Shown: positions 16,601 through 28,149 of the stretch, piece by piece
How positions within the stretch are numbered: position 1 is the first letter of the stretch
How the letters are laid out: each line of letters starts with the position of its first letter
Assembly (NCBI GenBank): GCA_013398295.1
Contig: VZSF01009844.1
Span: forward strand, 87,525 to 151,524
Length of the DNA: 64,000 bases
DNA from: Chionis minor
Lineage: Eukaryota > Chordata > Aves > Charadriiformes > Chionididae
Reading direction: 5' to 3'
Translations under genes and position numbers: made by a program
The notes under the pieces: generated by a model
What the model saw: only the letters and a program-made list of their open reading frames with translations
Told to the model about the DNA's origin: nothing
Database searches by the model: none

Positions 16601-19452
16601 TACAGCTCCTCTCGAGGGACAAGGAAAGGCTTTTATCCACAGGAAGCTGCTTTCGAGCAATTCAAGCAGACAAGCAGGGGAAGTGTCTCGGTACCTTGCA
16701 ATATCCTTGGCAATCTGCTCGTTGAGACAGTTGATGAAGACAATGGAGTGGGTCCCGGAGACGTAGCTGCCAGTGATGGCAGAGTGCAGCTGAAGAGCAA
16801 GACTCCTCAGCACCGGGTACATCAGCAAAGACAGAATCAACACCTTAAAATGCAAAAATATATGAGTGATAATGTTAGGTGAAATACTGCATTTTGTAAA
16901 ACTAAGCATTTATGTGATCTGTGGCTCAAGGGAAGCCTCCAGTCTTCTTTTTATCAGTAACACCGGTTGTAATTTCAGTGCAAACATGCTCCCAGGGAGA
17001 TTCATTCCTCTCCGGTGTGGCCAATCTAGCACTGTGCCAAGTGCTCAGGGCTGGAAAGGGTCAGTTTTTGAGGCTGTATCAGCTCGGAGGTGCCCAGACC
17101 TCTGCTGTGGGAGGTCACATCGCAGACTGAGGGGGGTTACAGACCCCACCACAGAGTCTCAGCAGCCAGGACTGGTTTCCTGAAGAAGAGCGAGGAGGTA
17201 AGTCACTGGCTGCCTCTGTTAAAATACGTTTTTCTTGTAAAAAGGGGTGAGAAGGGAACCACCAGGCACGGCTCCTGCACCAAGCACATCTTTCCTGCTG
17301 GGGACATCCTGCAGCCATCAGGACATGCCCAGGGTGAGTGAGGCATGTCCACCCTTCAGGGAAACGACGGGGAAGGACCTCCTGCCTCCCGGGGGATGTG
17401 GAAAGGAGGAGAGCAGTATGTCAGGTCGGGGTGGGGATCTGGCTATGGGAAGCAGATTTGGGCTGGAGGCCAATGCGGGAGCGGAGCCCCGGGATGCCTG
17501 GGGTAATACAGTCTGTGCCGGGACCCGGAGAGAGCCTTCGTCCTGCCCTGCCAGCCCGGAATGATTGCTCTCTTCCAGGATGATTGCTCTCTTCCGGGAT
17601 GATTGCTCTCTTCCGCGGACAGATGTTGCGCAGCCCACCCAGGCTGTGATACAGACTCACACAGCAGGCGAGGAGGGGATAAGATTTAATGCCAGGTTTA
17701 AAGTTCATTTCATCTTAATTATCTGATACTAATAGGACAGTGAAACTGGATCCTTTTGGGCACAGAAATCCTGATGGACATAGCCGAGGTCTGCAGGGCT
17801 GCCTCTGTCCTGCCGGGCTGCAGAAAACAGCAACGTTCTCTCCATGCACTGGCAGCGCAGTGGCAACAAGTTGGTTTTGCTGTACAGGAGATGCTATTCC
17901 TGGCAAGACCCTCAGCTGCTCTTCGTACTCACATGCCATAAGCACAGTCGCATAAAAATACATAATTATCTCAGCAGGGACATTGCCGGAATAGCGAGGT
18001 TGATTCGGTGTGCTGAGTAACAGCCGAAGGATGGTGCCCGGCCCTGGGGCTGCAGCGCTGGCTCTCTCGGCACAGCTGCTCTTCTCTTTGTCTTTTGTCT
18101 TGTTTTTGAAATAAACAGCATCTGGTTCTTATTCAACTACAGTGATAAAAAAATGCTTATAAGACGAAGAATCTATTCCTTTTCTCCCTTATTTCAACTC
18201 TCCTTTGTCCTCTGAAAAACCTCCCATTACAGAGCCAATGTCAGAGTGGGTTTTTTTAAAAAGACTGAATTAAAAAAATCTTTCTTGTCACCACAAAGAC
18301 AGGAGCTCCTTTCAGTTTGGAAAATGACTGATGTGCTATATTGGTTGTCTCCTCTTTTCCAATCCATTTGAGGAAATATTCTTTGTTATCACAAGGTTTC
18401 TCATAATAATTTTTAGAGCTTCTTTTGTGCTCTTTTTTCCACAAAGCCATTTAACAAATATTATGCAACAAATCCCAGAAGCTACTCAGATAATTACAAG
18501 CCAAACAGAGATATACTGGTGTATCTGTTTTTCCAGATTAGAATGTAATCATGCTCCCTGCTCAGGAAAAAAAAAAAATCCAACCTGTTCAGCACAGCAA
18601 TCATTAATCTTCTTGGAAGATGTATATGCATGTGATGAGGAAATCCCTGTGAACTTTTGTGATCGAATATTAGTACAAAAGTGACCAGTCTCTTGGTTTT
18701 TTGTCGTCTCCCCTCCTTTTTTTTAAAAAAAAAAGAAAAAGACCCTTCCTTTTTCAGAATAATTGTATTTGACAAGGGATGGTACAAAAACGAAGTAGTG
18801 ATACCTCAGAATTCCTACCTGATAAACAGAATAAAATCATGACTACCAAAATCTTAAAGTGAACAAAATTTAAAAATCTGCTGTGAGATTTTAAGTATTT
18901 CACTGAAAAGCACCGATGAGCAAAATGATGGTTGAGTTTAGACAGAGTAACATTTCTGCAAGATTTGTTTTGGCTTTGGTGAACTAAAAACAGCTTTAGG
19001 GTTTAAAATTCCCACGTTAGGACTTTTTGCCTCATTTTGATGAGCTTCTGTACAAAAAAAACCAACCAAAACAAACCCAAACAAACCCACCCCAAACACA
19101 ACTCATGGCAATTCTGAGTAGACTGTGAGCTTCCTCAGCACAAGTGGAAAAAAACTGCTAAGAAATTTGCTTCGCTCTGCGGAGACAGAGAATACATTCT
19201 TCCTGCACGATCTTTTTCTTCTTTTTTTTTTCCCCACAGGTTTCCTTACGGACAGAGGCACTCCCACGGTTGCCCAGTCTGGCATACACCACGCTCCCCA
19301 GTGCGTCCCCCGCGTCCCCCCGTCCCCAAGCAGGGAGCCAGCCCTGGCAATGCCGGAGGGCTCCCACTTACCAGCAGCAAGGTGCCACGGCCCGGCCGGG
19401 GGCAGCCCTGGCCAGCGGGCAGCAGCGGGCAACGCTGGCTCAGCCACTCCAT
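10637..19452 (-). CDS. CUTAL: CutA divalent cation tolerance-like protein; six coding exons, intact
   Basis: Minus-strand exons in transcript order: 19452-19372, 16843-16695, 13084-13025, 11761-11716, 11344-11295, 10739-10637. Each has GT/AG borders; the phases join into 489 bases, 162 residues plus stop. ATG at 19452 has A at -3 and G at +4. Residues 24-46 are hydrophobic (signal peptide or anchor, as in vertebrate CUTA). The CutA core follows: THSIVFINCLNEQIAKDIAR (58-77), KKLAAYVNILP (82-92), YFWKGELEEST (98-108), ILLLVKTRTS (110-119) and SIHPFEIPEIISLPIDQGN (130-148), the trimer-forming ferredoxin-like fold of the family. CutA proteins are known from bacterial copper tolerance; mammalian CUTA is linked to acetylcholinesterase anchoring and processing, and its biochemical role is unsettled. 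Position between PHF19 and PSMD5 matches human CUTALP, a pseudogene. Residue 87 is Tyr where the family usually has Cys. Human CUTA is a paralogue elsewhere, so the symbol is tentative. Confidence 0.92.
17558..17614 (+). repeat. Three-copy 19-base tandem repeat in CUTA-like intron 1
   Basis: Three adjacent near-identical 19-base units, each ending ATGATTGCTCTCTTCC, sit at 17558-17576, 17577-17595 and 17596-17614. They lie within the first intron of the minus-strand gene, between exons at 16843 and 19372. No function is apparent. Confidence 0.85.
19054..19100 (+). repeat. A/C-rich low-complexity tract
   Basis: An imperfect (CAAA)n/(CCAAA)n tract in intron 1 of the CUTA-like gene. Similar tracts occur at about 28515-28555, 30386-30450, 37060-37078 and 55320-55360. 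Confidence 0.7.
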
Positions 19453-19700
19453 CCTCCCGGCCGGGCGACAGGCTGCGTCCCCTCCGTCCCTCCACCTGCT
19501 CTGCCCAGAGCTGGGAAGCTGCCTGGGAAGGCTGCCCACAACCAGCAATAACTCCTCCTCCTCTTCCTCCCCAGCTGCCTGCCCCAGCGTGGGGCTGAGG
19601 CATGGGCCCGTGGGCCAGCACCGCGTCCCCGCCGCGCTCCCGCTGATGTCGACAGAACAAAATTAAAAGTCTATCGAGACGTTTCGGGCGGGACGTGGTT
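19453..19700 (-). promoter_or_regulatory. GC-rich 5' UTR/promoter region of the CUTA-like gene
   Basis: The sequence immediately upstream of the minus-strand ATG is locally GC-rich in an otherwise AT-leaning neighbourhood, consistent with a small CpG promoter. TTTCGGGCGGGA at 19682-19693 resembles an E2F-type element on inspection only. The transcription start is not determined. Confidence 0.35.
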
Positions 19701-20666
19701 GAGACATCCCAGAAAAATACCCAACCTGGAACAGGATGGGGAACAAAACGCCGTGTCTCACGTGTTCTTTTGCAGTTGCTGACTTAGACGTAAGACAACA
19801 CAGTATGTAACTTCTGGACCAAAGGCAAGCCAAGAGTGTATCCCAAACTAACCCTGGGTAATTATAGTGCTGAAATACACACCCCTTTGTGAATAATGAG
19901 CATGCTAATCAGGTAACTCCCTAGATGTTTTAAACATGAGCTTAGATACACATATATAGTTAGGAGTGGCAAATGAATCATTATTAACCAGTCAGCTTGT
20001 TATAAATATTGGGCAGTTGGGAACGTGCAGTGTGCTGGCTGTTGTCAAACACCTGGCACCCGATGCTGCAGGACTGAAATAAAAACAAACATCTCGACTC
20101 AGTGCGTTGATTTGTTCTCGCACAGCGGGGGAAGAACCCTGATTTAGGGACAGCACTGCCTGCCCCCAGGTCCCTCCCTGCCACCCCCAGCCCTCGCATC
20201 CCTCCTCTCCATCCGCCTGCAGGCTCCTCCGTGCAGAGCCGGAGTGGACAGATGCCGGGGCATGGCAGAAGCAGGGGCAAGGCCATAAGCAAGGACAAAT
20301 ACTCCCGGCAGCATTGGCGTGCTTACCAAAACTGTCTGTGCCAATATCTGCTGGAGAAATCCCTCCCTCCAGTATAAGCACTGGGATGCACTGGGAGGAC
20401 AAGTGCTCTGAGACACTTGCTGATACTATTTGGCACTTTTGCTTTAATTTTCCCATCCATAAAATGGGTCTTTTCTCAGACTTAATATTGTTGGGGCTCT
20501 GTACTCTTTGGATCAAAACTGCTAGAAAGCTGCTAAGTCCTTTTGTGTTGCTCGGGCCTAAAATGCTCCCGTAAGCAATCCAGCGCAGAGGAACCGAGCG
20601 CTCCACGCTGCCTCACACTGTAACTTTATTGTGTTACTGTTAGTTCTCATAAGCTATTAGGAAAAT

Positions 20667-21050
20667 ATAGAATCATAGAAACATTTCGATTGGAGAAGAC
20701 CTTTAAGATCATTAAGTCCCACCTGTTAACCTAGCGCTGCCAAGTCCACCGCTAAACCACGTCCCTCAGCATCACATCTAAATGTCTTTTAAGTATCTCC
20801 AGGGATGGCGACTCCACCACTTCCCTGGGCAGCCTGTTTCTATGCTTGATAACCCTTTTGGTGAAGAGAATTATCATAATATCCAATTTAAACCTCCCCT
20901 GGTGCAACTTGAGGCTGTTTTCTCTTCTCCTATTGCCTGTTACTTGGGAGAAGAGACTGACCTCCCCTCGCTACAACCTCTCAGGTAGTTGTAGGGAGCG
21001 ATAGGGTCTCCCCTCGGCCTCCTTTGCTCCAGGCTGAACACTATACGTTC
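20667..21050 (-). mobile_element. CR1 LINE, 5'-truncated, 3' end
   Basis: The plus strand starts with ATAGAATCATAGAA, the reverse complement of the characteristic CR1 3'-terminal ATTCTATGAT repeat. It continues with the familiar antisense CR1 order: GGAGAAGACCTTTAAGATCA, a segment about small lesion-like CCACCACTTCCCTGGGCAGC, and CTCCAGGCTGAACAC near 21030. The element therefore lies on the minus strand and only its 3' untranslated end remains. CR1 is the dominant retroposon of bird genomes, which supports the avian assignment. The right boundary is approximate. Confidence 0.9.
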
Positions 21051-21479
21051 ATGGCCAACCTGCAGAGTACAGCACCTCTGGTGCAGCACCCCAAGCCCGG
21101 GTTTAGCCCAGAGCCTGCTGGCTGCACCTCTGGGCAGGCACTGGAAGCAGCTGAAGACGTGCCGCCTGCTTGGAGACCTTGGGAAGGTCTGGAATACCCC
21201 CGAGCTCTGCAGTACAGTAACAGCCACGTTATTTGCTACTCTCAGTTGTCTCCTCTGTTGTCCATGGACTGAAAAAATGACGTTTTCCTCTGCTGGCGTG
21301 AAGCAAAGCCCGCGTTTTCCTGTGGCGCATCCCACCACGAATCAGCCGTGCCGTCCCCATTGCCATGAGCAGGGACGAGAGGCAGCACGGGGGGTCCCGG
21401 CACTGCAGCCCCCTCCCAGCCAGCGGGGCCCGCCTGGGGTGCGACTCTGCCACCTCAGGTGCCGCAGGCCGAACTTCTG

Positions 21480-21899
21480 CGCCGCCATTTCACACCTCGG
21501 ACGGCCCTGGAGGGGCCTGTTCTCCGGGCCCCATGGAGCGCCGCTGCCGGCGAGCGCTGCCCAGGCCCGCTCAGGGTGTGCAGCGGGATGGCGGCTGGCT
21601 CTCCTGGTGGAGGCCCTTTTCATTCCCGCCTCCACGCGAACCCAAATTCCTCCCGTTTCCCCCCAAAAGCTCCGGGCCGCGAAAGGCCCACGAACCGCCC
21701 CTCACCCGGGGCCCCGCCCCGCTCTAGCCCCGCCCCTCGCGCGCTTGCCAATCAGAACGCGAGGCGGGCAGAGCCAAGAAGGGGCGGGGCGCGCCCGCCA
21801 TTTTGTTTACGGCATGGCGGACGCGAAAGGGGCCCCTAGCGACGGCGCGGCGGTTGCTAGGGGCGGTGCGCTCTCGCGATGCTTCCGGGCGGTGCCAAG
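21480..21899 (+). promoter_or_regulatory. PSMD5: CpG-island promoter of PSMD5
   Basis: A TATA-less CpG island leads into the PSMD5 start. Seen directly: GC boxes (CCCCGCCCC around 21713 and 21729, GGGGCGGGGC at 21781), a CCAAT box at 21748-21752, CGCCATTTT near 21797, an imperfect inverted repeat at 21832-21864, CTCTCGCGA at 21871-21879 (like the TCTCGCGAGA core-promoter element), an ETS-like GCTTCCGG at 21881, and AAGATGGCGG overlapping the start codon (YY1-like). Such elements cluster at housekeeping promoters, so transcription probably starts within roughly 21780-21890. Confidence 0.75.
21832..21864. repeat. Imperfect 12-base inverted repeat in the PSMD5 promoter
   Basis: GCCCCTAGCGAC (21832-21843) and GTTGCTAGGGGC (21853-21864) are inverted copies with one mismatch and a 9-base GC spacer. 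The GTTGC-type arm resembles half of an RFX X-box. Confidence 0.7.
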
Positions 21900-24800
21900 A
21901 TGGCGGAGGCGGTGGTGGAGCTGCTGGAGCGGGCGGCCCGGCGTGAGGCGCCGCTGGAGGAGCTGCGGGCCCTGCGGCTCGCCGTGCAGGCTGTGCCCCC
22001 CGCAGCCCTCCGCGCCCGCCTCAGCGACGACCATCTGGGAGCGCTCTTCGCCCTCCTCAGCGTCAATGACCGGTGAGCGGCGGCCCGGCCTCGCGGGCCT
22101 GACCTGGCTCGGCCGCCTCCCCTCTCCCTTTCCCCCGGAGCACGGTGGCTCCTGCTGCTATCCCGTCTACTTCCCTGCCCTCCTTCAGGGCGGGGGCTGG
22201 TGCAGCTGAGGATCTGGGAGCAGCCGGTGGCGTCCCCCTCCTGAAAGGCTTGGGTTTGTCTCTGTCCCGCCCAGGGAGCAGGTGTCTGCATGTATTTCCA
22301 TCCTGGAGAGGCTCCTGCAGGCCCTGGACCCCCTCTATGTGATCCAGAACCTCAGAGAAGAGCTTCAGAAAGGGCTTTTCCACCCTGACGACTCCGTGAA
22401 AATCCTCACCATATCTCAGGTACGGGGTTTTCTTCCAGGAGGAGGGGCCAGAGCTCTGTCTTGAGCCAGGCTGGGTAGTCCTGATCTGTTAGTGTTGTTT
22501 CATGTCCTAATTTGTGACAAAAACACTGCATCAAGTGTTATCTGCAGGAACTGTGCTCTTACACCTACATGCAATTTTAAGTAAATACCATGCAATGTGT
22601 TGGTATATAATGGTTAATGATGTGCCTGTTAACATAATTCTTAAAACTGTGTCTTAACAGAAGTTACATGTAAATGAACGTTCTGTCATGTGCTCTGGAT
22701 AAAGCTTTCTAAGCCAGCACTGCCCGCAGGTGCCGTAAGGATTAAGGGCAGAAACATTTTGATATTCAATATACTTTGAACAGTATTGTGGAAACACTGA
22801 AGAGGAGTAGGCTGTAGTAACTTGACACTTGTTGCATTAATTTAAAAGAAGAAAATCGTTGAACGCTGTGGTTTTGAATGAACTTTTAGAGGTTTCAGGT
22901 CTGGCCCCTGGCTAAAAGCAGGGCCAGCTTGCAGCAGGCTGCTCAGGGTATTGTCCAGTTGAGTTCTGAATATCTCCAAAAATGGTAATTCTGTCTGTCT
23001 GGGTAGCTGTTCCTGTTCCTGAATGTCCTTATAGTAGAAAGAGTTTGGTTTAATGTTATTTTTTATAATTATTTAATCATGTCTTCAGGTTGGGAGGATT
23101 GTTGAAGATTCAGATGCTGTTACAGAAATTCTCAACAGTCCTGAACTATTACGGCAAATAATAAATTGCATTGGTGGAGAGAAAATAGCAGTGGCTAAAG
23201 AGGTAAGTGTTGCTTTCTTTTCAAACGTGATTTAATATGTTAGTAAAGAACAGTGAAACTAAGTCAGATTATGTTAGATTTTCTTCTATTCGAGGTTTTT
23301 TTTTTTTTATAATGTGTTGCTGGTTTTGTTTCCAGGCCATCAAATCTCTCTCAAGAATAGCCCAGACGCAAGATGGCTTAGAGGCCTTATTTGTGAGCAG
23401 TTTGTTGAGTGACTTGAAAAATGTCATGGCGACAAATGATATTGTTCGATACAGAGTATATGAGGTAAGAATGCAATCAGTGTTAGCGTTTGAGTGACAT
23501 GATACTGTGTTTGTCTTGGACCCTGGTTCTGAATTACAATCTGGGTTTTACGGCTTGCATTTAAATTACTGTTCATCACTGCTTTGCAAATTTTTCTTCC
23601 TGTCTGTGTTTTGCCAAGACAAGAAAGGAGCAGGAAGACTCTGGTCTTGGTCCTCAAATAGTGTCATAAGTTCTCGGTTTGCGGCACAAAGGTGTGAAGT
23701 ACTGTTTACATCTTATTTTCTAGCTTGTTGTCCCTAGGGCATTGGAAAGGCTACACAGAGTTACTAAAGATACAATAAAACATTTGCTTCTCTGAAAGTA
23801 GAAGTAAAATAGGTGCTGGAGTCTCTCAACATTTGGATGTGAAGTGTTATTGAAACTTCTGGAGAGGGGAATCAACCAACAGAGATGCCTAGCGTGTCAG
23901 TCTAGTTATGTATGGCAAAGGAGAAATAATACAATTTAGTCATTGTGGAGTTTAACGGGGATAGTTGTGATGACCCTCTGAAGAAAAGATGACTGTACAG
24001 AAATCAAATGCATGTGCTATAAATTTGAAACTCCTTATGAACTTGTTTCAAGCAAACATTTAGGTTAATTATGAAAATATCCTTAAATTCTCTACTTAAT
24101 ATATGTAGGGTTAGTCAGCATTGTAAAATGTGTTTGGCCATTACTGTGAATTGTTAGTGTTATAATGTTTTTATAACGGTATGTTTTTATAATGATTTTA
24201 TAAACCATCTTTTTTTTTCCCCCCTGTGCTTTTATTTAGTTAATTGTTGAGATTTCTTCAGTGTCAGCAGATTCACTGAATTACTGTGCAAACAGTGGAT
24301 TAATATCAGAGTTAATTGGAGAGCTGACTGGAGATGATGTGCTGGTCAGGTATGTTGGCAGGGAGTTTGCTAATGAGATTTCCTCTATTGTTAAAACTCT
24401 GAACTTCAGTCTTAAAATAACAGTCTTTGAACACATTTGTGTGTGTTTCTCGTCAAACCCTTTTCAGGAAAACATTTTATCTGCCTCTTCTTACACAGAC
24501 TTGAGTGTAGAATACTGTATACTTAAATTTGAGAACCGAGATGAAGTTTCCACAGTGTGCTGTGGTAATTGTAATGATGGGCTGCAATGTGAACTCTTCA
24601 GAATTCTTTCCAACTATACAACTAAAGTAGGTAGCTGAGTGAGCTTGGAGGACTGTTGCACAGTTGGGATAGTTTGGTTTCCATTATTTTCTTTTGTTTG
24701 GCTTTTGTCTTAAGGGTAGAAAACCTCTTTTTTTCTTTATCACTGAGTACTTCAAGCCCCCACCTGAAATAGACTAAAATAACTTTGTCTGTTACAGAGC

Positions 24801-27800
24801 TACGTGTATAGAGATGGTGACCTCGCTGGCCCACACTCCACATGGGCGGCAGTATCTTGCTCAACAAGGAATTATCGACAAAATTTCAAACATCATCGTT
24901 GGTGCAGAGTCTGATCCTTTCTCAGGCTTCTATTTACCAGGTTACATCATGCATTTCTTGCTTCTAGTGTTTGCTTTTGAGTTAAATTTAGTGGACTATT
25001 AAGCCTCTGTTTTGAAAGCTCGTGAATTTTTGAATATTAGAACATGTATGTTGGATGTATACATACAATGCTGAAGGACAGTCTAATACATGAATAATAA
25101 GAGTCATTAATAGTGGCAGTACAGGTAAGATGTGGAGAGACTGTACTACAGGTTTGAAGTTTGTGTTACTATAGTCTTGTTATTTTTATGAATTCAAGAA
25201 GACGGCTGTTCCTTCATGAATTACGTAACTTCCAAAATACTGACTTGTTCCTTAGTTCTGTCCTTATTCTGATGCCTTTCACAAATGGTATTCAGACTTA
25301 ATAACGCTGGTTTAGCAGTGAAACGATCTTATGTTAATGTATATTTAATTTTGACATAGCAAAAGTTACTGTTCCTCCCCTCTGAATGTGTTTTCTTTTT
25401 TTGTGTTATTCTCTCAGGATTTGTTAAATTTTTTGGAAATCTGGCTGTTGTAGACAGTCCACAGCAGATCTGTGAACGATACCCTGTCTTTATGGAAAAA
25501 GTCTTTGAAATGGCAGAAAGTCATGATCCAACCATGATTGGAGTAGCTGTGGACACGCTAGGAATCCTGGGATCAAATGTGGAAGGCAAACAGGTTTTAC
25601 AGAAAACTAGTTAGTATCGGGCTTTTTTTTTTTTCTTTAATAAAGCTTTCTCAGTATGTCATAATATACAAGAAAGAATTGGTTTGGTGTAAGGAAATGG
25701 TAAAGGAATTGGTTTGATGAAAGGAATTGAAAAACATATTTATTTATCTAATAATCAAGGGTGTCTGAATAGCTTGCTGTAGCAGATAAGGTGGTTTTTT
25801 TACTGTCTTGCCAGGCATGGCAGTTTGAAATGCCTGGCACCTAGAATTCTGGTATCGCAAGCATGATTCAGGTTATTCTTTTCTAGTGAGCTCCATCATA
25901 CAAATTGTCAGTAGTTCTGTTATTTTAGATTCTTCTGTTTCTACTGATGCCATGATCTTACCAGGATTAGAAAAACAGGAACTATCAGATAATAATGCTT
26001 TTTGTAAAGACTGCATTGTTTCTCTTAATGTAGAACTGTTCAGAGGATTCAAAGTAGGTCCTTGGCTTCTTGCTGCTAGTCCAAACTTTGGTTTTTTTTA
26101 AAGTGAAAAATTTGTATTAGCAGATGGCTATTGGAACATTGTAGAATAGGGTTGAGGCTTTCTAATTACAAGTATACCAGGGTCCACACTTCCCAAGATA
26201 ATTTGGTTATCTGTGACATGTAACTTCCTTCTTGGAATGTCTGGAGAATTAATGTAAAAGCTTTGAATTTGTCTATTTTGGTTCCATATGAAGCCAAGAG
26301 AATCTTACACTGCTTTTACTATAGTAGATCTTGAAGTTGCCTTTCTCAGGTTTAATGTACAACACACTTTCTACCAGTTAATGTAGTGTAATATGACTGA
26401 TGGTGAACTCTGTATTCCTGTAGAAGTCTGTCTGAATTAATTACAAGCCCTTTGTTTTTATTTCCAAAGGAAGTAGATTTCAAAATCTGTTAAGCAGAAT
26501 AGGGCACCAGGCAAAGAATGCCCCCACGGAGTTACGACTTCGATGCTTGGATGCGATTTCATCTCTTCTTTACTTGCCTGTAAGTATGTGGTTCGGTTTA
26601 TTGTCTTTTTTGTTTTTTTAACCTACAAGAATGAAATCATTGTGCATCTCACTAATTGTGTGAAGACCTTTTCAGTATCTAGCTTAGGTAGAGCCAGTAG
26701 CTTTCTAGTATTCTGAGTTATTAACTTTCCTGTTTTGAAATTCCAAGATTTATTTGTTTGCTTATAGTCTGAGTTTGTTCCTAAGAAGCCAGGTGTTTTG
26801 AAATCTGTTTATAAAACATGAAATCAAGGCATCATTGGCAAGGGAATGAGTGTAAACAGTTTAATATTCTCGTGCTTTAAAGAGATAGTGGCAAACTGCT
26901 CTAATCCCTGTGTGTTCTTTAGATCCGGTGATCTGGTTTAATAATGTAGCTCTAAATGAGCGCGTAAGCCATTTTCATTTGTCTTGCGGGACTGCACTCC
27001 AGCACAGCACTTATCTCGTGTATCAAAATCAATTTATTTAAATCCGTCCTCCAAGCTAAATGAAACATAGAAAGCAGTTTCTTCATTCATGAAAATAAGT
27101 TGAAAATTTAAATTATTTCAGTTTAATCTCCGGGTGGCTTGTTTTAAATAACTTAACTATTGAAGATACACTCAAAACTTGAAAGCTTTGCATAATCTTA
27201 ATCAAACTCTTTTGTTTCTGTACATCTCTGATGCGTTTAGCCAGAGCAGCAGACGGAAGACCTTTTAAGAATGACTGAATCATGGTTCACATCCTTGTCT
27301 AGCCAGCCACTGGAACTCTTTAGGAGCATCAGTACTCAGCCATTCCCTGATCTCCACTGTGGGGCTTTGCAGGTGTTTACTGTAAGTGCTTTTTGGTTTT
27401 TAAGGGTCAGGTAGTGAATTGCATTGCCATTCAGCCTCTGATTTTTTTTTTTTTTAATTATTACTTTTTTAAGTGCCACAGACTTCTTGTTGAAGCCCTG
27501 AAGTGGTCAGAAATAAGGGATTTTTCATTGCGCCGCACTTGCGTTCACCATTTAAATAATGCAGCAGACAGGTCATGTCTGTGATGCTTATTTTTTTTAT
27601 AAATTGGAGGGGGGGGGGAACCCAACTATGCTTAGGGTACTGCTTCGATGTCAGCAGAACTGCTGTGTCACTTAAAACATTAAAGATAAGCACTCAGCTG
27701 TACGTGTTTTCCAGTGTTAAACGCTGCTGCTTGATGTGAGTGGTGGTTGTGTAACTACGATGTCGAACGAACATCCCATTTCGTTTTTTCTATTCCTTGG

Positions 27801-28149
27801 CTATTTGTGTAACAGTCTGTGTAACTGGTTTTTTGGTTTTTTTTAAATGAGGTGTTTCCCCCCCTCCCCTTTTTTTCGTCTTCATGTTTAGGCTATTGCA
27901 AATCAACCGTGGGCCCAGAAGTTGATGCTTGACACTCCCGGGTTTGTGGAGTACGTTGTAGACAGATCTGTGGAACCTGACAAAGCTTCGAAGGATGCCA
28001 AATATGAACTTGTTAAGGCCCTTGTAAACTCTAAAACAATCGCAGAAATCTTTGGAAATCAGTATTACTTGAGGCTTAGGGCTTACTTGCGTGAAGGCCC
28101 TTATTATGTTAAGGCAGTTTCTACTACAGCCGTGGAAGGAGCAGAATAA
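21900..28149 (+). CDS. PSMD5: 26S proteasome non-ATPase regulatory subunit 5 (S5b), base assembly chaperone; ten coding exons
   Basis: Coding exons: 21900-22072, 22275-22419, 23089-23202, 23336-23464, 24240-24349, 24798-24940, 25418-25609, 26470-26579, 27241-27381, 27892-28149. They join in phase to 1515 bases, 504 residues plus stop, the same length as human PSMD5. PSMD5/S5b is a cytosolic chaperone that binds the ATPase PSMC2 during assembly of the 19S base and leaves before the mature proteasome forms. The protein is a helical, ARM/HEAT-like solenoid with no catalytic motif. Family landmarks present: [17 protein letters not shown] near the N-terminus, [75 protein letters not shown] and the end [18 protein letters not shown] 21900 (A at -3, G at +4) matches the usual N-terminus; an in-frame ATG at 21879 would add seven residues. 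Donors after exons 6 (GTTACA) and 7 (GTTAGT) are weak-looking, but phase and homology support them. Confidence 0.96.
27607..27618 (+). repeat. Poly-G run in PSMD5 intron 9
   Basis: An uninterrupted run of about a dozen G residues lies within the intron between exons 27241-27381 and 27892-28149. A similar G run occurs at about 29324-29335 in the presumed 3' UTR. Confidence 0.7.

Noticed and set aside
19103..19660. A 185-codon minus-strand frame upstream of the CUTA-like start
   Set aside because: It is in a different frame from the CUTA-like exon and reads through the splice donor at 19371; it is explained by the GC-rich promoter and 5' exon.
21277..22209. A 310-codon plus-strand frame across the PSMD5 promoter
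   Set aside because: Compositionally it is CpG-island translation rich in Arg, Pro and Ser. Only the part after ATG 21814 is of interest, as an upstream frame, and it is reported separately.
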